Below, piece after piece: positions 1-11,406 of a DNA stretch of 64,000 bases (the stretch's first letter is position 1; every line of letters starts with the position of its first letter). Made by a program: the position numbers and the translations under genes. The DNA comes from Prorocentrum cordatum (lineage: Eukaryota > Sar > Dinophyceae > Prorocentrales > Prorocentraceae). The DNA is taken from positions 1-64,000 of the forward strand of contig CAUYUJ010020174.1 in NCBI GenBank assembly GCA_963575745.1. Reading direction: 5' to 3'. The notes below the pieces were generated by a model. That model saw only the letters and a program-made list of their open reading frames with translations, was not told where the DNA came from and searched no databases.

Positions 1-2
1 TC

Positions 3-3000
3 CCGACCACCGCCGAGTTACGGGCATGGTGCGCCGCGCAGGGCGTGGACATAGACCGACCGCCGCCCCCGGCCCACGACACCAGCGCCCAGGCCGTCCC
101 AGATTACAATGGGTTTCGGAGCTACGCGCGAGGCGAAGAACCACCACCACGGGAGCCACCGCTGCTCCGAGCGCTCTGCTGCCGACGCCTCGGCCCGCCG
201 CCCGAATTCTCCGAAGTGCCAGACCGCCGCATGGAATGGTCCCCAGAGATCGCCGCACGCGACACCAACGGGATGATCACGCAGTGGCTTGAGTCACGGC
301 TTTGCCCACGCTGCGGGGCGCGCTGCGCTGTCGACACGATCGCGCCACAGAGCGGCCAACAGATGTGCGCGAGGTGCCTAGAGCAGGGCACGTGGACCGC
401 GGAAGCCAGCACGGCCGAAGGCGAATGGAGGTGCGCTCTGTGCGAACCAGACGCATGGACCAGAGAAGTGCCTTCTGCCCCACCACCAGCCCCGCCAGGT
501 CCAGAGCCATCGCCACCAGCCCCCCCGCCAGGGCCAGAGCGAGCCGCCGCGAGGCCGCCACAACACAGCCCTTTCGCCGGCTGGGCCCCACCGCAAGCGC
601 CCCTCCAGGCACGCACCAACTCCGCAGTGTACGTGCCCCTGCTGCTCGCAGCCGCCGGGCTTTTAGACCCAAGCGAAGGGGCGCAGTGGAGTGAGCACCG
701 CCTCACACATGCCTGGTGGCAGCCGACGGTAGAGACGTTGCGGCTTGCAGGGCCTGTACTAACAGGGCCCTTTGTCCAAATGCTGGCGTACACCGACGCT
801 CGGCCCGGGGAAGTACCAGCGGTGCTTGCTGCAGACGGAGGAGAGCGCCCAGGGCACGTATCCTTTGCGCCAGTCGTCCAGGCAGTGGCGCACAGCAGCA
901 CCGGCTACATACAGCCGCTGGTGCAAGACCTCCTCCTCGAAGCCTTCGGCGGCGGCGTGCTTGCACGAGGAGTTGACGCACGCACAAACGAGCTGCGCAA
1001 CCCAAGCTTCTGGGTAGACGCGGCGCCTCCGCCGCCGCTCCCACCGCCAGAGGCGCCCCAGGAGCCGGAGCTGCCTGGAGACCAGCACGCGAACGGCCCT
1101 GCCGCCGTGGTGGGCCAGAGGCGCCCCCGGAGACAGAAGCGGAAGAGGCGCCAGAGAAAGCAGACGAGGAAGAGGCGCCAGAAGAGGCCGAGGCGGCGGA
1201 GAAGGGGGAGGAGGAGGCCCGAGCAGCGGCAGCGACGGCGGAAACACGGGCGCGGAGGAGGGAGACGCCAACGACGGCGGCAGCAACTCCAGCACTGAGG
1301 AGACCGACCACGAGGCCGAACCAGCGCAGGCCCCAGCCCCGAGCAACGGACCCACCGAAGAGTCCTGGGCAGCTCTCGGGGGCATCGACCTCCAACAAGA
1401 GCTCCGGAGATTCGTGCCGACACTACAGAACGTGCCACGTTTCCTGCGCGCGGAGACCCGGATGGCGTTCACCACGGCCCTGAAGAGGATCAAGCGAGGA
1501 CACGACCAGGGCAACCAAGCAACAACCCACCAAGGATGGACACTGTTCCTCCTCGCCTCGAGGCCCCTGCTAAGCAAGCCCAAGGGTACCGACGCCGAGG
1601 GCCGACAAGAGCTCCTGGAACGCGCCCAACGGTTCCGCCAGGGCGACTGGCTGGCCCTGCTACACGAGGCCAACACCACGGCCGGCGCGCGCGCAGCGCC
1701 GAGGCCAGCCACAGAGGAGCAACAGCAGGAGAGACGCAGAGAACAGGCTTGCGCGCACGTCCGAAACGGCAACCCGTCACGGGGGAGACAGGTCTTGACC
1801 GCGGCGGCGATTGCGCCCGGCAACGGGGAGACACTAAACAGGCTGCGGGACCCGGCCCGCCGACCGCCTACCCTGAGCCGCCGACTACCCGCCAACCTCG
1901 ACCGCGCAACGGACAGAGCGAGACTCGACAAGACCAAATTCCTCGCTTGCCTCCGGTCCGCCAAAAAGGGCACGGCAGCAGGACCGTCGGGGGTCCGCGT
2001 TGAGCACCTCAAGCCGCTGCTGGAGCACGAAGAGTCCATGGACCTGCTTGGATTCGCCGCCGCTGCCCTCGCGGAGGCGCGGGTGCCCTCCCCGATTGCC
2101 CGCGCTCTAGCCCTCTGCAAGATGACGGCGCTCCAGAAACCAGACAACGGAGTACGGGGCATCGCCACCGGCGACGTTTTCCGCCGACTGGTCACCAGGG
2201 CGCTCGCTCAACAGTTCGCCGAGCAGTTCGCGGCCGCAACCGCGCCCTTCCAGTTCGCCCTGACGACGCGGGCAGGAACCGACTGCGCCGCTATGCTGCT
2301 GAGGTCAGTGCTGGACCACGACGACGACGCAGTGATTGTCAGCATCGATGGAGTCGGGGCTTTCGACCATGTGTCGAGGTCGGCCTTCTTCCAGGAGCTC
2401 CTTGCTCGCCCAGAGCTGGCCGGCTTAATCCCCTTCGTGAAGATGTGGTACGGGCAAGACTCCACCTACCTCTGGCAAGACGAAATGGGGACTGTGCACG
2501 ACGTGCACCAGGGAGAGGGCGTGGAGCAGGGGGACGCGCTGGCCCCAGCCCTCTTCGCTCTTGCCCTGCACGGAGCGCTGGCGGGCGCCTCCAGGACCCT
2601 AGAGCAAGGGGACTTCCTAGTCGCTTTCTTGGACGACGTGTACATCAAGACCACCCGGGCCAGGGCCAGAGCCGCTTTCGACACCACCACCGGAGCAATT
2701 CACCTCCACGCAAACGTGGATTGCCACCTTGGCAAGTGCCGGGCCTACAGCAGGGGCGGAGGCGCAGCGCCGCCCGGAATTGGCGAGCTGGGGCAAGACG
2801 TCTGGAGGGGTGACAGAGCACCACCCGACCGAGGAATCAAGATCCTTGGCACCCCCCTAGGCACCCCAGAATTCGTCGCGGCACACCTGGAAAGCAGACT
2901 ACAGGAAGAGAGGAGACTCCTGGACGAACTGGCGCACCTGACCGACCTACAGTGCGCTTGGCTCCTCCTCCTCCTTTGCGCCTCCCCGCGGGCCAACCAC

Positions 3001-4398
3001 CTGCTGCGAACCCTGCCGCCAGAGGAAATCGCAGAATACGCGAGAGGCCACGACGGCGACATGTGGGCCACCCTGCGCCGCCTCCTCGGGGACCCCGCGA
3101 AGTCGCAAGACGAAGAGCGACGGGCGCGCGCACTGGCAGCAATGCCTGGACGACACGGAGGACTCGGGCTCCAAAGCGCCGCGCGCACGTCCCCAGCGGC
3201 CTACTGGGGCGCTTGGGCAGACGCCCTACACATGCTCCACCAACGGCGCCCCGTTGAAGCTGCAGCGATCAGGGACCTCCTCGACGGCACCAGGCCCGGC
3301 CGTAGGGGCAACCTTGCCGCAGCCGCCGCGGCCGCACAGCTGCTCGAAACCGAAGGCTTTCGGAGACCTTCCTGGACCGACCTGCTCCAGGGGCTGCGCC
3401 CAGAAGCGCCGCCGCGCTCGGAGGCCGCCGAACCGGGGGAATGGCAGCACGGCTGGCAGTTCCACGCTTGTTCCGCACGCAACACACACTACAGGGACAA
3501 CGTGTTCATGCCCAGCCTCACCAGGGCCAACCAGGCCATGCTAAGGTCAGGCTCAGGACCGAGGGCCGCCTACTGGCTTCACACCCTACCCACCACCGAG
3601 GGGCACGTGTTCAAGCCCGCGCGGTTCCTGGCAGCCCTGCGCCGGCGCCTCAGGCTCCCGCTGCCGCTCCTCCCGCACACCTGCGGGGCAGCCGGCCACC
3701 CAGGCTGCCGGGCCCGGCTGGACACGCTGGGAGACCACCTAGCCGCGTGCCCACGCACGGGGCTTCTCGCCAGTCGCGCGAAACCGCTCGAACGAGCTTG
3801 GGCGAGGGTCGCCAGAGAAGCAGGAGGGAGAGTTGTCCCCCAACAGCTGCTGCGGGACACTAACGCCGTTGTCCACAACCCGCTGGACCGCAGACAATTA
3901 GGCCTAGTCGTCTACGGCATCTCGCCGAACGGCGTCCCGCTGTGCTGCGACAGCACCATGGTGTCCCCCCTCCGCAGAGACGGCTGGCACCGGCCGCGCA
4001 CCTTCGACACCGACGGCGCCGCGCTACTTGTGGCCGAAAGGCGCAAACGACGCAGGTACCACGAACTCACGACCGGCCATTCAGGCCGCCTCATGGTCCT
4101 CTCCTGCGAGGTCGGAGGCAGGTGGGGCCGCGACTCCCTCCAGCTGGTACGCCTGCTTGCCAAGCAGAAGGCGCGGGCCGCGCGGGCCCTCCTCCGCCGC
4201 TCCGCGGAGCTCGCGTACACCAACCGCTGGTGGGGGTTCCTGAGCGTCGCGGCCCAGGACTCGCTCATGGCCACCCTGACGGGCGACGGCTACCTAGCCT
4301 TGGGGGGAGCCGCCGGGGAGGACGACCCAGACCTGGCCGACGTGCTGCTCGCAGACTCCGCCGGCCCAACCGCTAGCCGCCTGCCAGCACGCCCCTGA
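3..4398 (+). pseudogene. RING/RT/endonuclease retroelement ORF, left copy, frameshifted
   Basis: This is the left copy of a non-LTR retroelement polyprotein that copies its RNA into DNA. The frame is open from the window edge, just after where the RING-H2 finger lies in the right copy. It shows a Cys-rich finger block (nt 300-460), then a disordered Pro-rich region. One extra C near 1,115 shifts the frame. From there frame 1 runs to TGA at 4,396-4,398. The RT core is visible: SIDGVGAFDHV (about 2,340-2,373), EQGDALAP (about 2,524) and FLDD at 2,626-2,637, the YxDD-box equivalent. A CCHC-like finger follows at about 3,680-3,750. The restriction-like endonuclease motif then reads RRQLGLVV...CCDSTMVSPLR at 3,889-3,975. 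Here the first acidic residue is Gly (GGC at 3,901), where the right copy has Asp. With the frameshift and this change the copy is probably dead. Confidence 0.85.
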
Positions 4399-6533
4399 TG
4401 CTTGGCGCCGCGGCCAGCACGGCCGCCCCGGGGGGTTCCGACGAGCGCCGGGAGCACCCCCGACACGGCAGCGGGCACCACGAGGAGGTCAGCAGTACCA
4501 CCACCACCACAACGGCGACCAGCAGCACCATCGCTTCGACTGCGACCCGCAGCAGAACCACCACCAACACCACCACCACGAGAGCGACCCGCAGCACCAC
4601 CACGACCACGACCTGGAGCACCACGACTGCGACCAGCAGCACCACGACTGCGACCAGCAGCAGCACCACCACGACTACGACCAGCAGCAGCACCACCACC
4701 ACGACCAGCAGCACCACCAGCACCACCAGCACAAGCAGCACCACCACGACTGCGACCAGCAGCACCACCACGACAACGACCAGCACCACCACGACTGCAA
4801 CCAGCAGCAGCACCACAACGACCAGCAGCACCACCACCACGACCAGTAGCACCACCAGCACCACCACGACGGCGACCAGCAGCCCCACGACTGCGACCAG
4901 CAGCGCCACGACTTTGACCAGCAGCACCACGACTGCGACCAGCAGCAGCACCACCACGACTGCGACCAGCAGCACCACCACCACGACTGCGACCCGCATT
5001 ACCACCACGACCACGACCACGACCAGCAGCACCACGACAGCGACCAGCAACACCACGACTGCAACCGGGAGCAGCAGCACCGAGACAGCGACCAGCAGCA
5101 CCACCACGACCAGCACCACCAGCACAACCAGCACTACCACGACTACGACCAGCAGCACCACCACCACTACGACCAGCACCGCCACGACAACGACCAGCAC
5201 CACGACTGCTACCAGCAGCACGACGACTGCGACAAACAGCAGCACCACCACGACTACGACCAGTAGCAGCACCACCACCACCACGACCAGCAGCACCACC
5301 AGCACACCCAGCACAAGCAGCACCACCACGACTGCGACCAGCAGCACAACTCACGACTACACCACACCGCACGACTGCAAGGCCACCACCCACAGTGCAG
5401 CAGCACCACAACGACGCAGCCCACCACGACGTCCAGCACACCACCAGCACCACTACGAACGGCGACCAGCATCCCTACGACTGCGAACCAGCATCACCAC
5501 GACTGCGACCAGCAGCACACGACTGCGACCAGAACAAGCACCACCACGACTGCGACAAGCATGCACACCACACGACAGCGCCCGCAGCACCCCCCCGACC
5601 ACGACGCCTCAATCACCACGCCACCACGCCAGCCTCACCACCCAGCGATCGCCAGCACAAGCAGCACCACCACGACTGCGACCAGGAGCACCACCACGAC
5701 TACGACCAGCACCGCCACGACTGCAACCAGCAGCAGCACCACCACGACCAGTAGCACCACCAGCACCACCACGACGGCGACCAACAGCCCCACGACCGCG
5801 ACCCGCAGCGCCACGACTGCGACCAGCAGCACCACCACCACGACAGCGACCCGCAGCACCACCACGACCACGACCAGGAGCACCACGGCTGCGACCAGCA
5901 GCACGACGCCTGCGACCAGCAGCATCACCACGACTACGGCCAGCAGCACCACCACCACCACGACCAGCAGCACCACCAGCACCACTAGCACAAGCAGCAC
6001 CACCACGACTGCGACCAGCAGCACCACCACGACTACGACCAGCACCACAACGACAGCAACCAGCAGCAGCGCCACAACGACCAGCAGCACCACCACCACG
6101 ACCAGCAGCACCACCAGCACCACCACGACGGCGACCAGCAGCCCCACGACCGCGACCAACAGCGCCACGACAGCGACCAGCAGCACCACGACTGCGACCA
6201 GCAGCAGCACCACCACGACTGCGACAAGCAGCACCACCACCACGACTGCGACCCGCAGCACCACCACGACCACGACCACGACCAGCAGCACCACGACTGC
6301 GACCAGCAGCACCACCGCCACTACGACCAGCACCACCACGACTGCGACCAGCAGCAGCACCACAGAGACCAGCAGCACCACCACGACCAGCGGCACCACC
6401 AGCACCAACACGACGGCGACCAGCAGCACCAACGCGACGGCGACCAGCAGCACCACGACTGCGACCAGCAGCGCCACGACTGCAACCAGCAGCACCACGA
6501 CTGCGACCAGCAGCGGCACCACCACGACAATGA
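4398..6533 (+). CDS. Thr/Ser-rich repeat ORF overlapping the RT stop (left arm)
   Basis: The start codon overlaps the RT stop as TGATG (4,396-4,400). About 30 ordinary residues are followed by a long Thr/Ser tract (mostly TTTATSS-type runs) encoded by the minisatellite. Near 5,345-5,650 the repeat degenerates in this arm and the frame then reads Ala/Pro/Arg-rich. There is no signal peptide or membrane segment. Because the repeat steps by three bases and lacks stops in every frame, an open frame alone is weak evidence of translation. The conserved TGATG in both arms is the better argument. Confidence 0.3.
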   Translation: MLGAAASTAAPGGSDERREHPRHGSGHHEEVSSTTTTTTATSSTIASTATRSRTTTNTTTTRATRSTTTTTTWSTTTATSSTTTATSSSTTTTTTSSSTTTTTSSTTSTTSTSSTTTTATSSTTTTTTSTTTTATSSSTTTTSSTTTTTSSTTSTTTTATSSPTTATSSATTLTSSTTTATSSSTTTTATSSTTTTTATRITTTTTTTTSSTTTATSNTTTATGSSSTETATSSTTTTSTTSTTSTTTTTTSSTTTTTTSTATTTTSTTTATSSTTTATNSSTTTTTTSSSTTTTTTSSTTSTPSTSSTTTTATSSTTHDYTTPHDCKATTHSAAAPQRRSPPRRPAHHQHHYERRPASLRLRTSITTTATSSTRLRPEQAPPRLRQACTPHDSARSTPPTTTPQSPRHHASLTTQRSPAQAAPPRLRPGAPPRLRPAPPRLQPAAAPPRPVAPPAPPRRRPTAPRPRPAAPRLRPAAPPPRQRPAAPPRPRPGAPRLRPAARRLRPAASPRLRPAAPPPPRPAAPPAPLAQAAPPRLRPAAPPRLRPAPQRQQPAAAPQRPAAPPPRPAAPPAPPRRRPAAPRPRPTAPRQRPAAPRLRPAAAPPRLRQAAPPPRLRPAAPPRPRPRPAAPRLRPAAPPPLRPAPPRLRPAAAPQRPAAPPRPAAPPAPTRRRPAAPTRRRPAAPRLRPAAPRLQPAAPRLRPAAAPPRQ

Positions 6534-7400
6534 CCAGCAGTACCACCACTACGACCGCGACCCGCAGCACCACCACGACCACGACCAGCAGCACCACGAC
6601 TGCGACCAGCAGCGCCACGACCGCAACCAGGAGCAGCAGCACCGAGACAGCGACCAGCAGCACCACCAGCACAACCAGCAATACCACGACTGCGACCAGC
6701 AGCACCACCACGACTACAACCAGCACCACCACGACCGCGACCAGCAGCCGCACCACCTCGACCGCGACCAGCAGCACCACCACGACTACTACCAGCAGCA
6801 CTACGACTGCCACCAGCAACACCACGACCACGACCAGCAGCAGCACGACCACGACTGCCACCAGCAGCTCCACCACCACGGCCAACACCAGCACCAGCAC
6901 CACCAGCACAACCAGCACCACCACTACTACGACTAGCACCACCACGACAAGCAGCACCACCACAACCGCGACCAGCAGCACCAACACGACTGCGACCAGC
7001 AGCCCCACGACTGCGACCTGCAGCGCCACGACTGCGACCAGCCGCAGAACCTACCAGCACCACCACCACGACTGCAACCCGCAGCACCACCACGACTGCG
7101 ACCAGCAGCACCAAAACTGCGACCAGCAACACCACGACTGCGACCAGCAGCAGCACCACCACGACTGCGACCAGCAGCAGCAGCACCACCACCAAGACCA
7201 GCACCACCAGCACAACCAGCACCACCACGACTGCGACCACCAACGCCGCCACGACTACGACTCGCAGCACCACGACCGCGACCAGCAGCAGCACTATCAT
7301 GACCGCAACCAGCAGCAGCACCACCAACACGACCACGACCAGCAGCAGCACCACCACGACTGCGACCAGCACCAATTCCGACCGGCAACACGACCCCCAG
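4490..7400 (+). repeat. CA-rich, T-poor minisatellite, left arm
   Basis: About 2.9 kb of units based on CACCACGACTGCGACCAG with three-base expansions and contractions (CAG, CAC, GAC, ACG). The + strand is strongly T-poor. All three + frames and most - frames stay open, giving Thr/Ser, His/Asp/Gln and Ala/Pro/Arg readings, with Val/Leu and Gly/Ala/Arg on the other strand. A degenerate patch at 5,345-5,650 has no close match in the right arm. Confidence 0.9.
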
Positions 7401-10400
7401 CAACGACGGGCACTACCTGCAACGACCAGCAGCAACGACGCGCACCTGCACGACGGCGCGCACCGACGACGCCCACCGCCCCTTCCCCTCGCCTTTCCTT
7501 CGGCCTCTGTCCCCTCGTCTCGGTCCCGTCTCGTTCGCCCCCTTCCCCCGCGTCGTTCGCCCCTCGCCGTTCGGGCCCGGCTCGTGCCCCTCGCCCCCTC
7601 GTCCTCCGTCCCCCGCCCGCCCCACCCCCGCCTGGAGTCCAGACCCAGCCGCGCCTGCGAGACAAGGGAGCAGTGGCAGCAGGTTGTGGCGCTGCTGATT
7701 CCCAAACTGGGGCCCAACGTCATCAGTTGCATCGATGGGGCCAGCGCGCGTGCGAAAAATGGGCAGCGGCAGTGGCAGCGAGCCAGGAAGGAGAGCGAGG
7801 CGGCAGAGGAGGAAATAGAAGAGGAGGAGAAGGCAGCGGACGAGCAGGACCAGGTCGAGGAGGAGGAGGAGGCGAAGATAACCGCGCTCGACGTCAGCAG
7901 GCAGTGGCAGCGAGCCAGGGAGTCAGGACGTGGAGGAGGAGGAAGACGGGAGGTGATGGCGGAGCCAAGCGTCATCAGCTACAGCTCTGGGATCAGCGCA
8001 CGCGCGAGAGGCGAGCAGTGGCAGCGGGCTCTCTCACTGCCCAGCGAGATGTGGGAGGCGAAGGTGGAGCCAAGTGACATCAGCTATAGCTTTGGGATCA
8101 GCACCTGCGCGAAAGACGAGCAGTGGCAGCGGGCCCTACTACTGCTCAGCGGGATGTGGGAAGTGAGGTTGGAGCCGAATGACATCAGATACAGCTCTGG
8201 GATCAGCGCGTAAGCGAACGGCGAGCAGTGGCAGCAGGCTCTCCCACTGCTCAGCGAGATGTGGGACGCGAAGGTGGAGCCAAGCGTCATCAGCTACAGC
8301 TCTGGGATCAGCGCGTGCGCGAAAGGCGAGCAGTGGCAGCGGGCTCTATCGCTGCTCTGCGAGACGTGGGAAGTGAGGTTGGAGCCAGATGCCATCAATT
8401 ACAACTCTGGGATCAGCCCTGGGATCAGCGCGTGTACGAACGGCGAGCAGTGGCAGCGGGCTCAATCGCTGCTCTGCGAGATTTGGGAGGCGAAAGTGGA
8501 GCCAAGCGTCATCAGCTACAGCTCTGGGATCAGCGCGTGCACGACAGGCGAGCAGTGGCAGCGGGCTCTATCGCTGCTCTACGAGATGTGGGAAGTGAGG
8601 TTAGAGCCAGATGCCATCAGCTACAACTCTGGGATCAGCGCGTGCGCGAACGGCGAGCAGTGGCAGCAGGCTCTCCCACTGCTCAGCGAGATGTGGGAGG
8701 CGAAGGTGGAGCCAAGTGTCATCAGCTACAGTTCTGGGATCAGCGCATGCGCGAGAGGCGAGCAGTGGCAGCGGGCTCTCTCACTGCCCAGCGAGATGGG
8801 GGAGGCGAAGGTGGAGCCAGATGCCATCAGCTATAGCTCTGGGATCAGCGCGTGCGCGAAAGAAGAGCAGCGGCAGCGGGCTCTATCACTGCTCAGCGGG
8901 AAGCGGGAAGTGAGATCGGAGCCGAGCGTCATCAGCTACAGCTCTGGGATCAGCGCGTGCGCGAAAGGCGAGCAGTGGCAGCGGGCTCTATCGCTGTTCT
9001 GCGAGATGTTGGAAGTGAGGTCGGAGCCAGATGCCATCAGCTACAACTCTGGGATCAGCCCTGGGATCAGAGCGTGTACGAACGGCGAGCAGTGGCAGCA
9101 GGCTCTCCCGCTGCTCAGCGAGATGCGGGAGGCGACGGTGGAGCCAAGCGTCATCAGCTACAGCTCTGGGATCAGCGCATGCACGAAAGGCGAGCAGTGG
9201 CAGCGGGCTCTATCGCTGCTCTGCAAGATTGGGGAAGTGAGGTTAAAGCCAGATGCCATCAGCTACAACTCTGGGATCAGCGCGTGCGCGAACAGCGAGC
9301 AGTGGCAGCAGGCTCTCCCGCTGCTCAGCGAGATGTGGGAGCCGAAGGTGGAGCCAAGTGTCATCAGCTACAGCTCTGGGATCAGCGCGTGCACGAACGG
9401 CGAGCAGTGGCAGCGGGCTCTCTCGCTGCTCAGCGAGATGTGGGAGGCGAAGGTGGAGCCAGATGCCATCAGCTTTAGCTCTGGGATCAGCGCGTGCGCG
9501 AAAGACGAGCAGTGGCAGCGGGCTCTATCACTGCTCAGCGGGATGTGGGAAGTGAGATCGGAGTCGAATGTCATCAGCTACAGCTCTGGGATCAGCGCGT
9601 GCACGAAAGGCGAGCAGTGGCAGCGGGCTCTATCGCTGTTCTGCGAGATGTGGGAAGTGAGGTCGGAGCCAGATGCCATCAGCTACAACTCTGGGATTTT
9701 CCCTGGGGTCAGAGCGTGTACAAACGCCGAGCAGTGGCAGCAGGCTCTCCCGCTGCTCAGCGAGATGCGGGAGGCGAAGGTGGAGCCAAGTGTCAGCAGC
9801 TACAGCTCTGGGATCAACGCGTGGACGAACGGCGAGCAGTGGCAGCGGGCTCTATCGCTGCTCAGCGAGATGTGGGTGGCGAAGGTGAAGCCAGATGCCA
9901 TCAGCTATAGCTCTGGGATCAGCGCGTGCGCGAAAGACGAGCAGTGGCAGCGGGCTCTATCGCTACTCAGCGGGATGTGGGAAGTGAGATCGGCGCCGAA
10001 TGTTATCAGCTACAGCTCCGGGATCAGCGCGCGCACGAAAGGCGAGCAGTGGCAGCGGGCTCTATCGCTGTTCTACGAGATGTGGGAAGTGAGGTCGGAG
10101 CCAGATGCCATCAGCTACAACTCTGGGATCAGCCCTGGGATCAGAGCGTGTACGAACGGCAAGCAGTGGCAGCAGGCTCTCCCACTGCTCAGCGAGATGC
10201 GGGAGCCGAAGGTGGAGCCAAGTGTCATCAGCTACAGCTCTGGGATCAGCGCATGCGCGAGAGGCGAGCAGTGGCAGCGGGCTCTATCGCTGCCCAGCGA
10301 GATGAGGGTGGCGAAGATGGCGCCAAGTGTCATCAGCTGCAATGCTGGAAGCAGCGCGGGCGAGAAGAGGGGGCAGTGGCAACAGGCATTCGTGCTGCTC

Positions 10401-10688
10401 AGCGCGATGCTGGACGCGAAGCTGGGACCCGACGTCGTGGGTCACGGCAGGCGGGCAGGGCCGGCGGGCGCTGCGGCCGCGGGCCGCCGGGCTGGGGCAG
10501 CTCTGGCGGCCTTCGCGGGCGGCCTTGCCCGGGCACGGAGCGGAGCCGGCCGGGCCAGGGCCTCGAGCGCTCCCGCGGCTTCGAGGCCGAGGCGCGCAAG
10601 GGGGCGGCTCGGCCGGGCGGGCGGCGGGCGGCGGCGGCTGGCGGCTCGAAGACCGCGCGGTGGCCGGCGGGCCCGCCGGGCCGCCTAA
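7299..10688 (+). pseudogene. PPR array protein, left arm, one in-frame stop
   Basis: Pentatricopeptide repeat proteins bind single-stranded RNA, often in organelles. After a Ser/Thr and Arg/Pro-rich leader, about 26 PPR-like units run from about 7,660 to 10,430, built on ISYSSGISACAKGEQWQRAL with exact 105 bp spacing. Two early units are separated by an acidic Glu-rich insert (about 7,795-7,900). Four units carry an extra 12 bp (residues SPGI) at 8,409, 9,051, 9,693 and 10,125. A TAA at 8,211-8,213 interrupts the frame; the right arm has a Tyr codon there. The remaining 809-codon stretch (8,259-10,688) ends in a Gly/Ala/Arg-rich tail of about 85 residues before TAA. No organelle targeting signal is recognisable. 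Confidence 0.85.
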
Positions 10689-10816
10689 GGCGACCGCGGG
10701 CGTCGGCAGCCCAGCCAGGGGGCCAGCCGGAGGGAGCCAGGTGCAGCGGCCCCTTTCGCTGCGGACTCGGCCAGGGACTGGGACTGGGACTGGGAGAGGA
10801 AAAAAAAAAAAAAAAA
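10432..10816 (+). other. GC-rich tail and A17 end of the left element
   Basis: After the last PPR unit come about 250 bp of very GC-rich sequence, a CCAGTCCCAGTCC-type repeat in reverse sense, and a pure A17 run at 10,800-10,816. The sequence immediately after is PPR coding on the opposite strand. This looks like the 3' end of a retrotransposed RNA copy. Confidence 0.7.
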
Positions 10817-11205
10817 CCTTCGGCTCCGATCTCACTTCCCACATCCCGCTGAACAGTGATAGAGCCCGCTGCCACTGCTCGTCTTTCGCGCACGCGCTGA
10901 TCCCAGAGCTATAGCTGATGGCCTCTGGCCCCACCGTCGCCTCCCACATCTCGCTGAGCAGCGAGAGAGCCCGCTGCCACTGCTCGCCGTGCGTGCACGC
11001 GCTGATCCCGGATCTGTCGCTGATGACACTTGGCTCCACCGTAGCCACCCGCCTCCTCCCGCTCCATCTCGCCTTCCCGACTTGCGTTCTGCCTCTGTTG
11101 ACCCCGTTCTCGCAATTCTTTGGGAGTGCGCTGCGGACCAGCTTGAAAGCTTCTCGCCTTCTAGCTGGGCGGCCACCACGTATATGCAAAAGGTACCCCT
11201 CGGAA
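10817..11205 (-). pseudogene. PPR fragment in the spacer, interrupted by the A-tailed arm
   Basis: On the - strand the spacer encodes two to three ordinary PPR units (EPSVISDRSGISAC, EQWQRALSLLSEM, KDEQWQRALSLFSGM). They stop within a unit at exactly the point where the left arm's A17 tract begins, so the reading turns into poly-Phe. Upstream, at about 11,210-11,280, is unassigned leader sequence. This is probably the 5' part of another PPR gene cut by the left element. Confidence 0.7.
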
Positions 11206-11406
11206 GCAAGTGGGCCTACACGTCTGGCAGGGCAGGGTATGGGCTCGGGGCGAACAGCGCGGGCATCGGTGAGTCTCTTTTTTTCCTTTCTCCTCTCCCA
11301 GTCCCAGTCCCAGTCCCTGGCCGAGTCCGCAGCGAAAGGGGCCGCTGCACCTGGCTCCCTCCGGCTGGCTGGCTCCCTGGCTGGGCTGCCGACACCCGCG
11401 GTCGCC

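Larger units (their letters stand above)
1..10816 (+). repeat. Left arm of giant inverted repeat (5' end outside window)
   Basis: The segment is a near-identical reverse complement of 11,281-22,243: base 1 pairs with 22,243, the RT stop at 4,398 with 17,857, and the PPR ORF end at 10,688 with 11,407. The arms differ by scattered substitutions, a 1-nt and a 13-nt indel in the RT gene and length changes in the minisatellite. This is more divergence than a simple read artefact would give. The arm ends in an A17 run at 10,800-10,816. Confidence 0.9.

Noticed and set aside
8228-10305. Series of open frames inside the PPR array in the other two + frames
   Set aside because: Out-of-frame shadows of the 105 bp unit; they repeat with the same period and show no family.
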